Origin: Oceanospirillum sp964342385
Lineage (GTDB): Bacteria; Pseudomonadota; Gammaproteobacteria; Pseudomonadales; Halomonadaceae
DNA length: 64,000 nucleotides
Direction: 5' to 3'
NCBI GenBank assembly: GCA_964342385.1
Contig: CAYFGP010000011.1
Location: 18,992-82,991 of the forward strand
Below are positions 9,096 to 17,954 of this stretch, one piece after another; the stretch's first letter is position 1, and each line of letters begins with the position of its first letter. The notes beneath the pieces are model-generated. The model had not been told where the DNA came from and did not search any database. It worked only from the letters and a program-made list of their open reading frames with translations. A program made the translations under genes and the position numbers.

Positions 9096-10157
9096 CTAAT
9101 CAGCTTCAACGACCTTGTTCCTTCCCATCGCTTTCGCCTGATAAAGCGCCTGGTCACAGCGTTCAATCAGCATTTCAACACTTTCATCACCATGATCTCC
9201 ACCATGGTAACAGGCCACACCGAAACTGGCTGACTGATGGCCTACGTCAGGAAAATCATAAGCTTCTATCAGCACACGCAGCTTCTCTGCTAGTGCCATG
9301 GTCCCCGACAGATTATTACCTCGGCTGACAACCATAAATTCTTCACCGCCCCAGCGGCCAACGACATCTGTTGAGCGAACATTTTCAGCCAAGATATCAC
9401 CAATACCCTGCAGTATTCGATCTCCCACCTGATGACCATGGTTATCATTGACCTGCTTAAAGTGATCGACATCCAGCATAATCACGCCAAAGTGCCCATT
9501 ACTGTACTGACTTTTTGCACTTTCCTGCTGTAAAACAGCATCCAGCTTCTGGCGGTTATTCAAACGCGTCAGAAAATCCGTATCACACAGCTGTTGCAGC
9601 ACTCTTGCTTGAATTTCCTGCTCTTTAATCACCTGATCTTTCTGCTTCTGTAGCTGCTGAATATGCTTAAAGTTAAGAATTTCATAATAGCGGTAGTGAT
9701 AGACCACATAACCCACCATAAAGAAAGCAACGGAGAAATAGATCATTGAGTAATAAGCGTGACGTTCCGGGAAAACAAAGTACAAACCAGTAAAGACCGC
9801 TAACATCACACTGGCCCAGATAATCCCTTCCCTGGCCCCCCGAATAGAGAATGAAGCGATCGGGTAAAGCAGCAGAAAATACTTATTATCGGTCTCTAGA
9901 GAAGAGTAGATAAACCCCGCCACAAACAGCACAGAGATTGCCAGCATAAAGTAGTAAGAATTGAAGTTATAGCGCCGACTATCCCGGGTTAAAAACAGTA
10001 ACGGCACCATAAAAAAAGCAAAAACCAGTACCACTAGAGCCAATTCTGGCAAACCACTGTAGTACTCGACAGGTGATAGAGGGATTGCTGTAAACAGGGC
10101 CAAATAGACATATTGCCTGAGCAGTTCATTGCGATATTTATAATGATCTTCAGTCAA
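9096..10157 (-). CDS. Membrane-bound diguanylate cyclase (GGDEF)
   Basis: The 353-aa protein has about five hydrophobic segments (residues 15-150), a short coiled coil (160-185) and a C-terminal GGDEF domain with an intact GGEEF at 270-274. An allosteric RxxD I-site (R261-D264) stands five residues before it. It should make c-di-GMP from GTP at the inner membrane and be product-inhibited. The start is TTG: AGGG lies about 8 nt upstream, and the next methionine would remove the first membrane segment. It is flanked by repeat copies on both sides and appears monocistronic. The input signal is unknown. Confidence 0.9.
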   Translation of the reverse strand: MTEDHYKYRNELLRQYVYLALFTAIPLSPVEYYSGLPELALVVLVFAFFMVPLLFLTRDSRRYNFNSYYFMLAISVLFVAGFIYSSLETDNKYFLLLYPIASFSIRGAREGIIWASVMLAVFTGLYFVFPERHAYYSMIYFSVAFFMVGYVVYHYRYYEILNFKHIQQLQKQKDQVIKEQEIQARVLQQLCDTDFLTRLNNRQKLDAVLQQESAKSQYSNGHFGVIMLDVDHFKQVNDNHGHQVGDRILQGIGDILAENVRSTDVVGRWGGEEFMVVSRGNNLSGTMALAEKLRVLIEAYDFPDVGHQSASFGVACYHGGDHGDESVEMLIERCDQALYQAKAMGRNKVVEAD

Positions 10158-10208
10158 AGAAGTACCCTAATCAGTGTTATCAGGTCAGGTTGTCACCAAT
10201 GCGACATA

Positions 10209-10295
10209 AGCAGTCACAAAAAGTTTCTCTTTCGCAAATGGCTTCATTTTTCAGCCGTTGGCCAAAAAATATCGAAATACATTTGTGTAATGTGT
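10209..10295. repeat. Dispersed palindromic repeat, family A, copy 3
   Basis: About 86 bp. The left end GTCACAAAAAGTTTCTCTTT and right end TATCGAAATACATTTGTGTA form an inverted pair, and CTTCATTTTTCAGCC matches the middle of copy 2. It lies in the divergent gap between the diguanylate cyclase and the N-acetyltransferase. Confidence 0.7.
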
Positions 10296-10408
10296 TTGCA
10301 GACTAATATTTCGGGTGATCTGGCAAAACACGCTGCACTAAACCCAGGTTAATTACCTGCTATTGCAATGACTTTAAGCTGAGCAAAACTGAATAACAAG
10401 GATTCACC

Positions 10409-11395
10409 ATGACTCAGCAAGCTATCGCCACATCCCAAACAAACAGTTTAGTGACAAGTGCAACAACAGGAGAAACGACAGCCACTCCGTTCTTATCGGA
10501 AACTGTAGAAATATCTGAAGCATTACAAAGTTACCTTCATGATCTGGATTTGCCCTTTACCAAAATGGATTTAGAGTTTGTCAATCAGTTGCACAGCCGT
10601 CATATCGCGCGCTACAGCTTTAACAGCTTAGCGGTTGTTCTAGGGCAGGAAATGCCTTTAGATCTGCCTCACCTGATCGATAAAATTGTCAAACGAGGCT
10701 TAGGAGGCTACTGCTTTGAACACAACAAACTCAGCTTCGAGCTACTAAAAGCCTTGGGCTTTAAGGTTCGCCTGTTACTGGCACGAGTGATCTACAATCA
10801 GGAAAAAGATGTGCCTCGTACCCACCGTATCACCCTGCTAGAACTGGATGATAAGGCTTATATCGTCGATACCGGTTTTGGCTCTCTGGGGCCACGTCAT
10901 CCTGTTGAGCTAACCCCAGGAAAAGTCCAGCTGATTGGTGATGAAACATTTCGAATTCAGGCTAAGGCCCATGGGGAGTACGACCTTCAGGTTATCAAAG
11001 ATGGGGAGTTTTTCTCGCTCTATCGCTTTGATCTCAATCGCTATACCGAAGCAGATTGTCTGACCGGGCATTTCTTTTCTCACCGTTATCCGCAAGCAGG
11101 GTTTGTTAATAATCTGGTGGTGAGCTTAAAACAGACCGATACAGTATTTTCCTTACGTAACCATCAGCTGTTTGAGATCCATCAAGGAGAAACCCAGATC
11201 ACCACCGTTGCCGACGCTGGGCACCTGTATCTGTTACTGAGTGACATGTTTAACCTGCCCATTGATCGAGCCGTCGCTGAGCATCTGTTTGAACGTTTTG
11301 TTCAACCTCAACTGCGCAGCACCGAAAGTGCAGAGAATGCAGAGGGTATAGAGAATGTAGAGAAAGCAGATAGTTCAAAGAAAGTCAGCCAGTAA
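10409..11395 (+). CDS. Arylamine N-acetyltransferase (NAT) family protein
   Basis: The 328-aa protein carries the NAT catalytic triad: C102 in GGYCFEHN, H139 in RTHRITLL and D154 in YIVDTGFG. The family transfers acetyl groups from acetyl-CoA to arylamines or hydrazines, and some members act as amide synthases in natural-product pathways. It is longer than the usual 270-280 aa because of a Ser/Thr-rich N-terminal extension of about 35 residues and an acidic tail of about 25. AAGGA lies upstream of the ATG. An EamA exporter starts 25 nt downstream, so acetylation followed by export is a reasonable idea. Confidence 0.87.
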   Translation: MTQQAIATSQTNSLVTSATTGETTATPFLSETVEISEALQSYLHDLDLPFTKMDLEFVNQLHSRHIARYSFNSLAVVLGQEMPLDLPHLIDKIVKRGLGGYCFEHNKLSFELLKALGFKVRLLLARVIYNQEKDVPRTHRITLLELDDKAYIVDTGFGSLGPRHPVELTPGKVQLIGDETFRIQAKAHGEYDLQVIKDGEFFSLYRFDLNRYTEADCLTGHFFSHRYPQAGFVNNLVVSLKQTDTVFSLRNHQLFEIHQGETQITTVADAGHLYLLLSDMFNLPIDRAVAEHLFERFVQPQLRSTESAENAEGIENVEKADSSKKVSQ

Positions 11396-11419
11396 GCAGG
11401 AACTGAGCGGGGATAACGT

Positions 11420-12487
11420 ATGAAACAACTGATATTACTCACTCTCTGGGCCTGGCTGATGGCATCCTCTTTTGTGGTATCGAGCAAAATAGTGCCCTAT
11501 TCACCACCATTGGCCACCACAGGACTACGCTTTGCCCTGGCTCTGCTGGTGATATTGCCTGTTTTATGGCTGCTAAAGGCCAGACAGATCAGTCAGGAGC
11601 AATATTGTGCAATCCAAAAAACGGCCACGCATAAACAAGTTCTCAAACAACTTTGCACCGAGCTGATGCAAAAACAGATATTGCTGCCCTATCTGTTTAT
11701 CAGCGCCAGCCTAGTGATCTTTTTTATCGGTATGTTTAAAGCCCTTGAAACCACAACGGCACTGAATACGTCTGTAATCTATACCCTGTTACCATTGATT
11801 GGTCTGTTAATCAGCCGACTGTGGTTAAAAGAGCAGATTAGCCTTGGCAAACTCACAGGCTTTGTGATGGGTAGTCTGGCAGCACTGACACTGCTGTTTT
11901 CCAGTAAAGGAAGCGGTCCTTTAACATGGAACTCAGGCGATCTACTGTTTTTTGTCTCAGCGCTGTTTCTGGCTCTACATGTTGTTGCAGTTCAAAAATG
12001 GGGCTCTCGAGTAGAGCCTCTAACCGGTGCTTTTCTGATTGTTTTCCTGGGCTGCGTGTTACTGCTTCCACTTGTCTTATTTAGCGGTAGTCTTAAACAA
12101 GTACAGTGGGCTGAGGCCAACTTCTGGCTCTACTATCTGCATCTAACCTTGTTCACTACTGTGCTGACTTTTGTCCTGCAACAATGGCTGGTAAAACATG
12201 CAGGAGCTAATAAGCTATTGGCGTTTTCCTATACCATTCCTTTGTGGGTAGCACTTTATAATGCCGTAGTTTTTGCCAGCTCTACACTCGATACCTTGAA
12301 GCCAACCCCTTTAAATTCCAATACCTTGAAGCTAGATATCTTGAACCAAGCGGGACAAATTTTGTCCGATCAGTTTACTATGGGCTTCTATCTGGGAGTA
12401 ATTCTACTGCTACTGGCCCTATCACTGATTATGGGTATCAAGGTTTCGCTAAAGGACGGCTATGGACAAAAGGCAGCTACAAAATAG
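11420..12487 (+). CDS. EamA/DMT-family transporter
   Basis: The 355-aa integral membrane protein has about ten hydrophobic segments in two EamA halves. The first half opens with LLTLWAWLMASSFVVSSKIV, and a typical TTTALNTSVIYTLLPLIGLLISRLWLKE segment lies near residue 115. It is longer than the usual 300 aa because of a hydrophilic insert around 55-85 and another around 295-315. It probably exports a small metabolite or drug. It lies between the NAT gene and a Crp/Fnr gene whose start overlaps its last 26 nt, so the three form one transcription unit. Confidence 0.85.
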   Translation: MKQLILLTLWAWLMASSFVVSSKIVPYSPPLATTGLRFALALLVILPVLWLLKARQISQEQYCAIQKTATHKQVLKQLCTELMQKQILLPYLFISASLVIFFIGMFKALETTTALNTSVIYTLLPLIGLLISRLWLKEQISLGKLTGFVMGSLAALTLLFSSKGSGPLTWNSGDLLFFVSALFLALHVVAVQKWGSRVEPLTGAFLIVFLGCVLLLPLVLFSGSLKQVQWAEANFWLYYLHLTLFTTVLTFVLQQWLVKHAGANKLLAFSYTIPLWVALYNAVVFASSTLDTLKPTPLNSNTLKLDILNQAGQILSDQFTMGFYLGVILLLLALSLIMGIKVSLKDGYGQKAATK

Positions 12488-13127
12488 TTTTCAACGTTAT
12501 CTGGACAAAAGTTACCAGCAAGACTTTCAGGCTAAAGGCTATTCTGGCAGTCATGACGGTAATCAGGAAATTAAAGATCAAAAAATCACTGACCATCAAA
12601 TAGACTGGAACAAGCTAACACTTGAACCTCAGATCAAGCATTTGGCTAAGGGAGAGTATCTGTTTCAACAGGGTGAAAGTGCCGCCAATCTGTACTTTCT
12701 CTGTTACGGCCTGGTGCGTTATGTCAGCCTGTCTGAAGAGGGCAAGGAGTTTACCCAGTCTTTTGCTGCTGCTCCCAGAATCGTGGGCTCAACCCGGGCG
12801 ATGGTACGCCAGTCCCCTGCTCTATTCAGTATCGAGGTATTAGAGGATGCACTGGTACTGGAATATCCCTGGGATGAGTTTTATCAGCAGATGAGCCAGT
12901 GCCCCAGCTTCTTACTGACCTATATCCATCTGCTGGAACAGCTGTTTATTGGTAAGGAAGAGCGGGAAAACGCTCTGGTAAAACACAGTGCTGAAAGGCG
13001 TTACCTAGACTTTATCAGTCAGTTCTCCGATCTGGAGAAACGTATCCCGCTGCAATATATCGCCTCTTATATCGGTATTACCCCGGTTGCCCTGAGTCGC
13101 ATTCGCAATCGTCTGAAGCAGCAGTAA
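12462..13127 (+). CDS. Crp/Fnr-family transcriptional regulator
   Basis: The 221-aa protein has an N-terminal cNMP-binding-like beta-roll (about residues 50-150, LAKGEYLFQQGESAANLYFL), a long dimer helix and a C-terminal winged HTH (about 185-221, IPLQYIASYIGITPVALSRIRNRL). The first 45 residues are a variable hydrophilic extension. No cysteine cluster for an Fe-S centre is seen, so it is not an FNR oxygen sensor. AAGGA lies before the ATG, which sits inside the preceding transporter gene. It probably controls its own NAT-exporter operon. Confidence 0.87.
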   Translation: MDKRQLQNSFQRYLDKSYQQDFQAKGYSGSHDGNQEIKDQKITDHQIDWNKLTLEPQIKHLAKGEYLFQQGESAANLYFLCYGLVRYVSLSEEGKEFTQSFAAAPRIVGSTRAMVRQSPALFSIEVLEDALVLEYPWDEFYQQMSQCPSFLLTYIHLLEQLFIGKEERENALVKHSAERRYLDFISQFSDLEKRIPLQYIASYIGITPVALSRIRNRLKQQ

Positions 13128-13266
13128 TTACATTTATATTATCCGCGACCGCTGAATCCCAGCCGTTAAAAGCCCCAGAAAAGGGTGAAATAAACCTTAG
13201 CCAGGCTTGGCAGCCGGTCAGCAATCGGTAGAATAGCCCGCTTGCTGACACAGGCCTGAAGGTATT

Positions 13267-14202
13267 ATGGAATTAGAAGCACTGCCCGTTTTAAAACAAC
13301 ATCTGGAATCTGCTCTGGAAAACCCACCGACAGAAGTTCGTCGTCTGTTTCATGGCCGTGGCCGCAGCTGGCCAGGATTGGAACAAATCACCGTGGATTG
13401 GCTTCAAGGCCAGGTGCTGGTTTCTCTATTTAAAGAACCTTCAGAAGAATTTCTGACTGCCCTGCAAAATAATCTGACAGCACTCACCCAACAAGATTAC
13501 TGGGCTAATACCGGTGCGACATCTCTACTCCTGCAGCATAGAGCCCGACAAGGCTCCCCAACGGAAGTCATTTGGGGTGAATTGAGTGAATCTCAGCAGG
13601 TGATTGAAAGCGGCCTGAAATACCAGCTGGATCTGGGTCGTAATCAAAACAATGGCCTGTTTCTGGATATGCGTTTTGGCCGTGATTGGGTACGAGAACA
13701 GTCTCAGGGCAAACGTGTCCTGAATCTGTTTGCTTATACCTGTGGTTTTTCTATCGCCGCCATTGCTGGTGGTGCCGATCATGTGGTTAATCTGGATATG
13801 GCCAAAGCGATGCTAAACCGTGGCCGTGAAAATCACCGCTTAAACGAGCATGATCTGAAAAAAGTCAGCTTTATGGGTCACGACCTGTTCAAATCCTGGG
13901 GCAAAGTCCGTAAATACGGTCCCTATGATCTGATTATTATCGATCCGCCTAGCTTCCAAAAAGGCAGCTTTGCCCTGACCAAGGACTATCAGAAAATACT
14001 GCGTCGTCTACCAGAGTTACTAACGGAATCAGGTACCGTATTGGCCTGTGTTAACGACCCGGCAGTAACCTCGCAGTTTCTGATTGATGGTATGGCCGCT
14101 GAAGCCCCTGAACTGAAGTTTGAACGCCGCCTGGATAATCCACCGGAGTTTCCCGATATTGATCCAGAAGGTGATCTGAAGGCCCTGATCTTTCAACGCT
14201 AG
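13267..14202 (+). CDS. Class I SAM-dependent methyltransferase, RlmI/RlmK-like
   Basis: The 311-aa protein has motif I in VLNLFAYTCGFSIAA (about 155-170), the acidic motif II residue in VVNLDMAKAML and the DPPSF motif at about 227-231, the nucleic-acid methyltransferase pattern of RlmI/RlmKL C-terminal domains. The N-terminal PUA domain of RlmI is absent. The family usually methylates 23S rRNA; the exact base cannot be read here. AAGGT lies before the ATG. It is monocistronic and ends in a strong shared terminator. Confidence 0.82.
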   Translation: MELEALPVLKQHLESALENPPTEVRRLFHGRGRSWPGLEQITVDWLQGQVLVSLFKEPSEEFLTALQNNLTALTQQDYWANTGATSLLLQHRARQGSPTEVIWGELSESQQVIESGLKYQLDLGRNQNNGLFLDMRFGRDWVREQSQGKRVLNLFAYTCGFSIAAIAGGADHVVNLDMAKAMLNRGRENHRLNEHDLKKVSFMGHDLFKSWGKVRKYGPYDLIIIDPPSFQKGSFALTKDYQKILRRLPELLTESGTVLACVNDPAVTSQFLIDGMAAEAPELKFERRLDNPPEFPDIDPEGDLKALIFQR

Positions 14203-14342
14203 ACTGGTAAAAGCCCAAATAAGGTTGAAGTTGAAGGTGAGAGCGAATGCAAAGGTGACGATAAAGGCCAAAGCCAATTATCACTAAAACACCCGCTCTA
14301 ATACCAACACTCATCAATATCAACAAAGCCTCAAGACCAACA

Positions 14343-14369
14343 AAGCCCCGAACCGAATGGCCGGGGCTT
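14343..14369. terminator. Bidirectional intrinsic terminator
   Basis: A perfect 8-bp GC-rich stem (AAGCCCCG / CGGGGCTT) lies between two convergent genes, with T-rich tracts on both sides. It should end the methyltransferase transcript and that of the dicarboxylate transporter. Confidence 0.75.
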
Positions 14370-14445
14370 CGTTATTTAACGGGATAGATAATAGCGGCTA
14401 TGGGTTACTTAGTAGCCTTTATCCAAATTATCTGGAAAACCCGCA

Positions 14446-15888
14446 TTAAAATGCAAAGATCGTTGGCACAACTACGATAGTTACCAGTGTGATCAAGGCA
14501 ATTGCAATCAGGTTCAGCACAAAACCCGCACGCATCATATCGCGAATTTTGATCATACCCGAGCCAAATACAATCGCGTTTGGAGGCGTTGCCACCGGCA
14601 TCATAAAGGCACAACTTGCTGCCATCGCCGCAGGTACCACCCAAACCAGAGGCGTTCCGGCAATAGACTCAGCTACTGGGCCTAACAGAGGCAGGAAACC
14701 AGCAGCAGTCGCGGTATTACTGGTAATCTCGGTCAGGAAGGTAATCAGTGCTGTCACTAAAAGCACACCTGCGATCAGTGGAATAGCACTCGCACCTTGG
14801 ATCTGCAGCGCGATAAACTCCGCCAGACCAGAACTCTTGATCTGTGCGGCCAGAGTTAAACCACCACCAAACAGAATCAGGATACCCCAAGGCACTTTTT
14901 TCGCACTTTCCCAATCCAGCACACGTTCATTACTACCTGATTTCACCGGCAGGGTGAACAGCAGAATAGCAGCGGCGATAGCGATACCGGTATCGGACAG
15001 AGATAAGCCAGTCAGTTTGCCGATATAAGGACGGAATACCCAGCACAACGCCGCAAATAGGAAGATATACAGCACCTTCTTCTCACCAGCACTCATGACA
15101 CCCAGTTCGCTCAGTTGCTGCTTAAAGACAGATTTCGCACTAACCTCACCGGTTTGATCCACTTTGTAACTCACCTTAGTCAGCCAGAACCAGCAGATGC
15201 CCAGCATCACTATAGACAGCGGTAAGCCTACCATCATCCACTCGGCAAAACCGATCTCAATCTGGTAGCTGTCAGACAGATAAGCGGCCATCAGGGCATT
15301 CGGTGGTGTACCGATCAGGGTCGCGATACCACCGATACTGGCACCATAGGCAATGGACAACAGTAACGCCTTAGCAAAACTCTCGTTGTCCGGATTTTTA
15401 TCTTTAACGATCTGAATCACCGACAGGGCAATCGGCATCATCATCACTGCAGTCGCAGTATTGGACATCCACATCGACAGGAAAGCCGTTACCAGCATCA
15501 TACCCAAAATCTGGATACTAGGCAGACTACCCGCCGCCAGCATAGTGGTCAGTGCAATACGCTTATGCAGATGCCATTTTTCCATGGCAATCGAGATTAA
15601 AAAGCCCCCAAGGAAAAGGAAAATCAATGGGTGGGCATAGGGGGCAGAAACGGTCTTAATACCCGCGATACCAGCCAAAGGCACCACAAGCAGAGGTAAT
15701 AAAGAAGCGGCGGGAATCGGCACAGCTTCGGTAATCCACCAACTGGCCATCCAGAATGCCAGCCCAGCGGTTCTCCAGGCTTCGGTTGATAGGCCGTCAA
15801 ACGGTGAATCCATCACCAGGGTCATTAACATTACGGCTGGTCCAAGTAGCAGGCTTAGCCACGGTGTCTTTTTATTGTTGTCACTCAT
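14446..15888 (-). CDS. DASS/SLC13-family anion (C4-dicarboxylate) : cation symporter
   Basis: The 480-aa membrane protein shows both family SNT signatures (SNTATAVMMM and SNTATAAGFLP), each followed by a (G/A)TPPNA motif, which together build the Na+ and carboxylate sites. Length is normal. I chose the ATG at 15888 because GAGGA lies 9 nt upstream; the in-frame TTG three codons earlier abuts that site. The likely substrates are succinate, fumarate or malate, supported by the sigma-54 promoter upstream and the dctBD pair next to it. It would bring in C4 acids for central metabolism. Confidence 0.88.
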   Translation of the reverse strand: MSDNNKKTPWLSLLLGPAVMLMTLVMDSPFDGLSTEAWRTAGLAFWMASWWITEAVPIPAASLLPLLVVPLAGIAGIKTVSAPYAHPLIFLFLGGFLISIAMEKWHLHKRIALTTMLAAGSLPSIQILGMMLVTAFLSMWMSNTATAVMMMPIALSVIQIVKDKNPDNESFAKALLLSIAYGASIGGIATLIGTPPNALMAAYLSDSYQIEIGFAEWMMVGLPLSIVMLGICWFWLTKVSYKVDQTGEVSAKSVFKQQLSELGVMSAGEKKVLYIFLFAALCWVFRPYIGKLTGLSLSDTGIAIAAAILLFTLPVKSGSNERVLDWESAKKVPWGILILFGGGLTLAAQIKSSGLAEFIALQIQGASAIPLIAGVLLVTALITFLTEITSNTATAAGFLPLLGPVAESIAGTPLVWVVPAAMAASCAFMMPVATPPNAIVFGSGMIKIRDMMRAGFVLNLIAIALITLVTIVVVPTIFAF

Positions 15889-16003
15889 TGTCAGCAATCC
15901 TCAAAACTTCAAGCACGCTATCCCTGCGTGTATTGGTCAGATAAGTGTGTTGATCTCTTCGAGCAAAGTCCCAGTACCCTGCTCTACTCCCATTACTCAA
16001 CAC

Positions 16004-16018
16004 GCAAATTGATTGCCA
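16004..16018 (-). promoter_or_regulatory. Sigma-54 (-24/-12) promoter for the dicarboxylate transporter
   Basis: On the minus strand the sequence TGGCAATCAATTTGCG has the invariant GG and GC dinucleotides with the required 10-nt spacing. It lies about 115 bp before the transporter ATG. The neighbouring dctD encodes a sigma-54 activator, which makes this match far more likely to be real. Confidence 0.75.
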
Positions 16019-16095
16019 GACCTTATGATTTGATTTTTATTCTTTAAATTCAAATAGTTAAAAACACAATGATATTTTTCATCAGAAAAAAGTAT

Positions 16096-16146
16096 GGATT
16101 CCCACACAAAAAACTCAGCTGGAAAATCACTTTTTCCACACAAATA
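16096..16146 (-). promoter_or_regulatory. Candidate DctD enhancer sites (paired direct repeats)
   Basis: Two direct copies of TTTGTGTGG (minus strand), 34 bp apart or about three helical turns, lie 80-130 bp upstream of the -24 element. This is the usual position for enhancer sites of a sigma-54 activator. Assignment to DctD is inferred from context. Confidence 0.55.
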
Positions 16147-16216
16147 TTTAGCAATGGGAAGGCTCAGCGATCTCATTTGGCTTAAGAGCAAACAATAATA
16201 CCTGTCCTATCTACGA

Positions 16217-16458
16217 AGTGAGGCTTGTGTAGGTTGGGTAGAGCGACGGTAAGATATTGATTAATAAAGAAGATATTGCCTCGCGAAACCCAACATGGAC
16301 TCGCGATCACTTACAAATCGAATTAGGATGCAATAGTGGTGATGTAAACAATCTCGTATCGGGAGTACGCCAATCTGCCGTTGGGTTTCGTGGATCAAAG
16401 CCATTAACAATCAAATAGTTATGATATGCCGCTCTACCCAACTTACACGAGCCTCACT
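16217..16458. repeat. Inverted-repeat element (family B pair, MITE/BIME-like)
   Basis: About 240 bp with two inverted arms of about 78 bp (16217-16294 and 16380-16458) around an 85-bp non-coding centre. The outer ends are GTGAGGCTTGTGTAGG and its near-perfect inverse. Each arm is itself bounded by GGGTTTCG and CTCTACCC. No coding frame is inside, so any mobility would need a transposase elsewhere. A single arm recurs at 34838-34905. It lies between dctD and the transporter promoter. Confidence 0.72.
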
Positions 16459-16503
16459 CCGAGTCAGACTTAGGCTTCACATCAAATGCAGAGTTTTGTT
16501 CGG

Positions 16504-17949
16504 TTAATCTTTAATATAATTGCTACGGTCCAGACCATATTTCGCCATCTTGTCGTAGAAGGTTTTTCTCGGCAGTTTCAGCAGCTCTAGCGTCTTTTTG
16601 ACGGAGCCCGAGTTCTGTCGTAGCCCATCTTCAATCACGGATTGCTCGTAGAAGGCCACCTTCTCTGCCAAGCTCAGGTCACTATCAATGGAAGGGATTT
16701 CAGTGGTGGTATTAAGTTGAATGCCGGTTCCTAGCAACACATGACGTTCGGCTACATTACGCAGTTCCCGCACATTACCCGGCCAGTCATAATTTAACAG
16801 CTGCTGTTGGCTATCGCCGTCCAGGGCACACAGGGGTTTATGGAAACGATTGGCAGCGATAGAACTAAAGTGCTTAAACAGCAGCGGGATATCGGCTTTG
16901 CGGCTTCTTAAAGGTGGGATTTCAACCATAACCAGATTTAAGCGGTAATAGAGATCGGCACGAAACTCGCCTTTATCAGCCAATTCCAATAGATCAATTT
17001 TGGTTGCTGCCACAATACGAATATCCAGCTCAACGGCATCATTACTGCCGACAGGTGTAACTTTGCGCTCCTCTAATACCCGTAGCAGTTTTGCCTGCAT
17101 CGCCATCGGCATCGCTTCGATCTCATCCAGAAAAACCGTGCCGCCATTGGCAAACTCGAATTTACCGGCCCTATCTTCTGTCGCACCGGTAAAAGCACCT
17201 TTTTTCGCGCCAAACAGCTCACTTTCGATCAGATTTTCCGGGATAGCCGCACAGTTCAACGCCATAAAGTTGGCATCTCTGCGTTGGCTATGATCATGTA
17301 AGAAACGAGCCACTAGCTCTTTACCGGTCCCCGTCTCGCCATGAATCAGCACATCGGCTGGGGTATCAACCACTGCATTTAATAACTGCAGCATCTCATG
17401 CATGGCTGGGGTGTCCCCTAAAATTCTGACTCCGGGGCCATGGCTTTGAGCTTTGCTCTGTTCAACCTGTTCTTTCAATAAACGGTTTTCTAATACCAAG
17501 CGGCGTTTATCCAATGCCCTGGCAACACAATCCAACAGGTTTTCATTAATCGGCTTTTCGAGGAAATCATAAGCGCCCTTATGCATCGCATCTACCGCCA
17601 TCGCTACATCAGCATAACCAGTTAGCAGGACAACGGGCAGTTCACTATCAAAACTCTGCACCTGCTGTAACAACGCAATACCATCCATATGTGGCATGTT
17701 GATATCAGAGATGACAATGCCTGCAAAATCCCGCCCTAATCGATCAAGAGCCGTTAAGGCACTGGTAAAGCAGGTCACTCGATAGCCTTCTAACTCCAGC
17801 AACTGCTTGAGTGAATCCCGAATAATGGCTTCATCATCAATCACCGCAATATGATTCACCATCAGTGCCTGATTAGCTTGAATCTCGCCATCTTGCGTAT
17901 CACTGCCAGAGTTTTTAGCCATAGAGTCATTGGCTGGAGAAATAGACAT
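16504..17949 (-). CDS. dctD: Sigma-54-dependent response regulator DctD
   Basis: The 481-aa NtrC-type activator has a receiver domain (about 33-150) with phospho-acceptor D82. The AAA+ domain has Walker A GETGTGKE at 204-211, the sigma-54 contact loop GAFTGA at 251-256 and Walker B TVFLDEIE at 271-278. A C-terminal Fis-type HTH (about 435-475) ends in LKLPRKTFYDKM. It is 5 nt downstream of the sensor gene and therefore its partner. The adjacent transporter with a sigma-54 promoter is its probable target. Confidence 0.92.
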   Translation of the reverse strand: MSISPANDSMAKNSGSDTQDGEIQANQALMVNHIAVIDDEAIIRDSLKQLLELEGYRVTCFTSALTALDRLGRDFAGIVISDINMPHMDGIALLQQVQSFDSELPVVLLTGYADVAMAVDAMHKGAYDFLEKPINENLLDCVARALDKRRLVLENRLLKEQVEQSKAQSHGPGVRILGDTPAMHEMLQLLNAVVDTPADVLIHGETGTGKELVARFLHDHSQRRDANFMALNCAAIPENLIESELFGAKKGAFTGATEDRAGKFEFANGGTVFLDEIEAMPMAMQAKLLRVLEERKVTPVGSNDAVELDIRIVAATKIDLLELADKGEFRADLYYRLNLVMVEIPPLRSRKADIPLLFKHFSSIAANRFHKPLCALDGDSQQQLLNYDWPGNVRELRNVAERHVLLGTGIQLNTTTEIPSIDSDLSLAEKVAFYEQSVIEDGLRQNSGSVKKTLELLKLPRKTFYDKMAKYGLDRSNYIKD

Positions 17950-17954
17950 CAGTG

